The notes beneath the pieces are model-generated. The model saw only the letters and a list, made by a program, of their open reading frames with translations. It did not search any database and was not told where the DNA came from. From Candidatus Binatia bacterium (GTDB lineage: Bacteria > Desulfobacterota > Binatia > UBA1149 > CAITLU01), in assembly GCA_036493895.1 (NCBI GenBank), contig DASXOZ010000060.1:1-62989 (forward strand): a stretch of DNA of 62,989 bases. The letters are read 5' to 3'. Shown here in pieces: positions 60,999 to 62,989 of the stretch (its first letter is position 1; every line of letters begins with the position of its first letter). Both the position numbers and the translations under genes were made by a program.

Positions 60999-62989
60999 TC
61001 AGAAGCCGTTGAACGAGGTGTGGTCGATCAGCGAGTTGGAGCCGATCTTCAGGCGCTTGCCGGCGCCGAAAAGTGCTCCGTTCCACTCCACGTGGTTCTT
61101 CGTCTTCAGCTTGCCCGGCATGCAGAACACGGTCCCTGCGCCGGTCACGCTGTCGGAGAACCCGGCCTTCTTGCCCTTCACGTAGATGAGGGTGTGGTTG
61201 GCCGTCAGCGAATTGGTCAGCGTGAGCTGGGACTGGATCTGCATCAGGAACTTGCCGGCGATGCGCAGCACGACGACGGTGTCGGGGTCTCCGCCGCCGC
61301 TCAGCTCCAGCGTGGCGCTCTTGGACGCCTTGAGGTAGCCGGCAACGTTGACGACGTTGAGGCCGCCGACCACGTTGGGAGTGACCGTGAACGTCTGGCC
61401 ACCCTTGATCTTCGTCTTGCCGACCGACTGCGTGGCCGTCATGGCGTCGAGCTCTCCGGCCACCGTCTGGTAGTCCTCACGCACTGCGATGCAGGCCGTC
61501 CCCTGCGGGTTGGTGCCGCTCAGGTCGTAGCTCCCGCTGGCGTCGTCCTTGGCGGTGGTCGATCCCGGTGCGAGCAGCGAAAGCTTCGGGGTCGTGTACG
61601 GAAGCTTGTTGGTACCGGGAAGGGCCTTGGCACCGCCGCCGGCGCTGACGATGTCGTTGCCCACCGTGGCGCTGTTGGCCAGCCGGATCGCCTTTGCGTA
61701 CGACGTCATGCCCGAGACGGCGTCGTCCTCGATGGCAACCGTCGAGCCGAGCTTGAGGATGCCGCCGCAGATGTCGCCGGCAATCGCTACCTGGTTCTTC
61801 ATCTTGATCAGGTCGGCCTTGGTGCCTTCGCGGTTGACGACGGTCCACGGGCAGAAGTCCACCAGGAGGGTCGACGTACCCGCGCAGGCGCCGTCGGTGC
61901 AGACGTCGTTCCGCGTGCAGTCGTTGTTGTCGTCGCACGGCGTGTTGTCGGGCGCGTTCCCGGTGGCGCAGGAGCTGGACTCCTCGTCGCACGCCTGGTT
62001 CTGGCACTGGCCGCCGTTGCCGGCGCACGGATTGCCGGCGTGGCTGCTGCAGCTGCCCTCCTGGCAGGTGTCGCTGCCGTCGCAGAACAGGCCGTCGTCG
62101 CACGGCGAACCGTTCGGGTCCGCTGCGCTGCAGTCGTGCAGCTCCTCGTTGCAGCTCTCCGCGCAGTTCGAGTCGCCGTCGGGGCCGGGGCACGGATTGC
62201 CGTTGCCGGTGCAGACGCCGCCCGAGCAGAAGTCGCTTGCGCCGTCGCAGAACAGGCCGTCGTCGCACGAGTTCGTGTTGTTGGTGTGCGCGCAGGCCTG
62301 GCCTTCGGAGTCGCAGGAGTCGTTCGTGCACGTGTTGCCGTCGTCGCACGTGTTCGGTGCCCCGACGCAGCGGCCGTCGCTGCAGGTGTCGCCGACGGTG
62401 CAGAAGTTGCCGTCGTCGCAGGAGCCGCCGTGCGCGACGTGGCTGCACTGCTGCAGCTCGCCGTCGCAGGAGTCGGTGGTGCAGTCGTTGTTGTCGTCGC
62501 ACGTGTTCGGCGTGCCTCGGCAGGCACCGTCAAGACAGGTGTCGCCGACGGTGCAGAAGTTGCCGTCGTCGCAGGACCCGGTCGTCGCGAGGTTGCTGCA
62601 CGCCTGCAACTCGGTGTCGCAGGAGTCGGTGGTGCAGTCGTTGTTGTCGTTGCACGAGTTCGGCGCGCCGCGGCAGGCGCCGTCGACGCACGTGTCGCCG
62701 ACGGTGCAGAAGTTGCCGTCGTCGCAGGACCCGGTCGTCGCGATGTTGCTGCACACCTGCAGCTCCACGTTGCACGAGTCGGCGGTGCAGGGGTTGCTGT
62801 CGTCGCAGGTATTGGCGTCACCGACGCAGCTGCCGTCCGTGCACGAGTCGTTGATCGTGCAGAAGTTGCCGTCGTCGCACGATCCGCTGCGCGCGACGTT
62901 GCTGCACGCCTGAAGCTCGGTGTCGCAGGAGTCGGTGGTGCAGTCGTTGTTGTCGTCGCACGTGTTCGGCGAGCCGAGGCAGGCGCCGT
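60999..62989 (-). CDS. Cys-rich repeat surface protein, C-terminal part (runs off the window)
   Basis: About 663 codons are open from the stop at 60999 to the window edge, with no start inside the conserved part, so the gene is partial. From the edge to about 61860 there are disulfide-type repeats (CDDGNFCTVGDTC, CDDNNDCTTDSC) of the myxobacterial kind, four of them in near-identical 51-residue units. The last about 285 residues form a Gly/Val/Thr-rich beta domain (GGLNVVNVAGYLK; DTVVVLRIAGKFLMQ) resembling choice-of-anchor-A/adhesin beta-helix domains. It is probably an exported cell-surface or matrix protein. Confidence 0.85.
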   Translation of the reverse strand, partial: GACLGSPNTCDDNNDCTTDSCDTELQACSNVARSGSCDDGNFCTINDSCTDGSCVGDANTCDDSNPCTADSCNVELQVCSNIATTGSCDDGNFCTVGDTCVDGACRGAPNSCNDNNDCTTDSCDTELQACSNLATTGSCDDGNFCTVGDTCLDGACRGTPNTCDDNNDCTTDSCDGELQQCSHVAHGGSCDDGNFCTVGDTCSDGRCVGAPNTCDDGNTCTNDSCDSEGQACAHTNNTNSCDDGLFCDGASDFCSGGVCTGNGNPCPGPDGDSNCAESCNEELHDCSAADPNGSPCDDGLFCDGSDTCQEGSCSSHAGNPCAGNGGQCQNQACDEESSSCATGNAPDNTPCDDNNDCTRNDVCTDGACAGTSTLLVDFCPWTVVNREGTKADLIKMKNQVAIAGDICGGILKLGSTVAIEDDAVSGMTSYAKAIRLANSATVGNDIVSAGGGAKALPGTNKLPYTTPKLSLLAPGSTTAKDDASGSYDLSGTNPQGTACIAVREDYQTVAGELDAMTATQSVGKTKIKGGQTFTVTPNVVGGLNVVNVAGYLKASKSATLELSGGGDPDTVVVLRIAGKFLMQIQSQLTLTNSLTANHTLIYVKGKKAGFSDSVTGAGTVFCMPGKLKTKNHVEWNGALFGAGKRLKIGSNSLIDHTSFNGF
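62391..62989. repeat. 153-bp tandem repeats inside the surface protein gene
   Basis: The marker gccgacggtg recurs at 62391, 62544 and 62697, with a diverged copy near 62850, giving an exact 153-bp (51-codon) period. The array continues past the window. Confidence 0.9.

Overview
The window is a high-GC, gene-dense bacterial chromosome segment with 54 protein genes called and no rRNA, tRNA, CRISPR array or transposase seen. The gene content points to a Gram-negative Deltaproteobacteria-like lineage such as Myxococcota or Candidatus Binatota. It includes outer-membrane porins, hybrid histidine kinases, a sigma-54 activator, many acyl-CoA, short-chain dehydrogenase and Rieske enzymes, and Cys-rich 'Myxococcus-type' secreted proteins. 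That placement is inferred from gene families, not from a marker gene.

Layout. 0.3-12.5 kb: a fused HMG-CoA-synthase-like/OB-fold protein with a thiolase, a SirB1-like protein, a hybrid histidine kinase, a crotonase, a nitroreductase / Cys-rich membrane protein / spermidine-synthase-like membrane protein cluster, then HEAT-repeat, SDR, pterin dehydratase and DoxX-like genes. 12.5-20 kb: a giant Lhr-type helicase, a histone-H1-like Lys/Ala protein, an outer-membrane protein preceded by a perfect palindrome, a TetR regulator starting directly after a terminator, and a SYLF protein. 20-27 kb: accessory genes lying between two arrays of the same 21-bp repeat (epimerase, PQQ-type sugar dehydrogenase with Cys-rich modules, GST, GT-C-like membrane protein, VOC protein).

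27-33 kb: an acyl-CoA synthetase followed by a tightly coupled operon (glycerophosphodiesterase, an unusual Rieske protein, an adenylate cyclase and an unknown protein) joined by GTGA stop/start overlaps. The Rieske protein has the oxygenase iron-binding motif N-terminal and the Rieske domain C-terminal, the reverse of the standard order, so it looks like a circularly permuted, compact Rieske oxygenase. 33-39 kb: an ATP/ADP-carrier-like transporter, MgtC, and a PaaX-type regulator / fatty acid desaturase / DprE1-like oxidase operon whose last gene seems to start at CTG. 39-47 kb: a broken DsbA/HCCA-isomerase gene, a lactonase-like metallo-hydrolase, threonine deaminase, a DUF2461 protein, a CheB-CheR-PAS hybrid kinase and a GH16-like hydrolase.

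47-55 kb: a sulfur-uptake island. A sulfate ABC transporter operon and an OprP-like porin lie on either side of a sigma-54 activator gene. Both target units have near-consensus sigma-54 promoters and, upstream, paired TCACGG boxes in matching arrangement, so all three probably form one local regulon. 55-63 kb: an alpha/beta hydrolase, SDR, Zn-alcohol dehydrogenase, a standard KshA-like Rieske oxygenase, a small Cys-rich secreted protein behind a Fur-box-like site, a 32-residue Lys-rich protein, an NTF2-fold protein, and the C-terminal part of a Cys-rich surface protein built from 153-bp tandem repeats that runs off the window.
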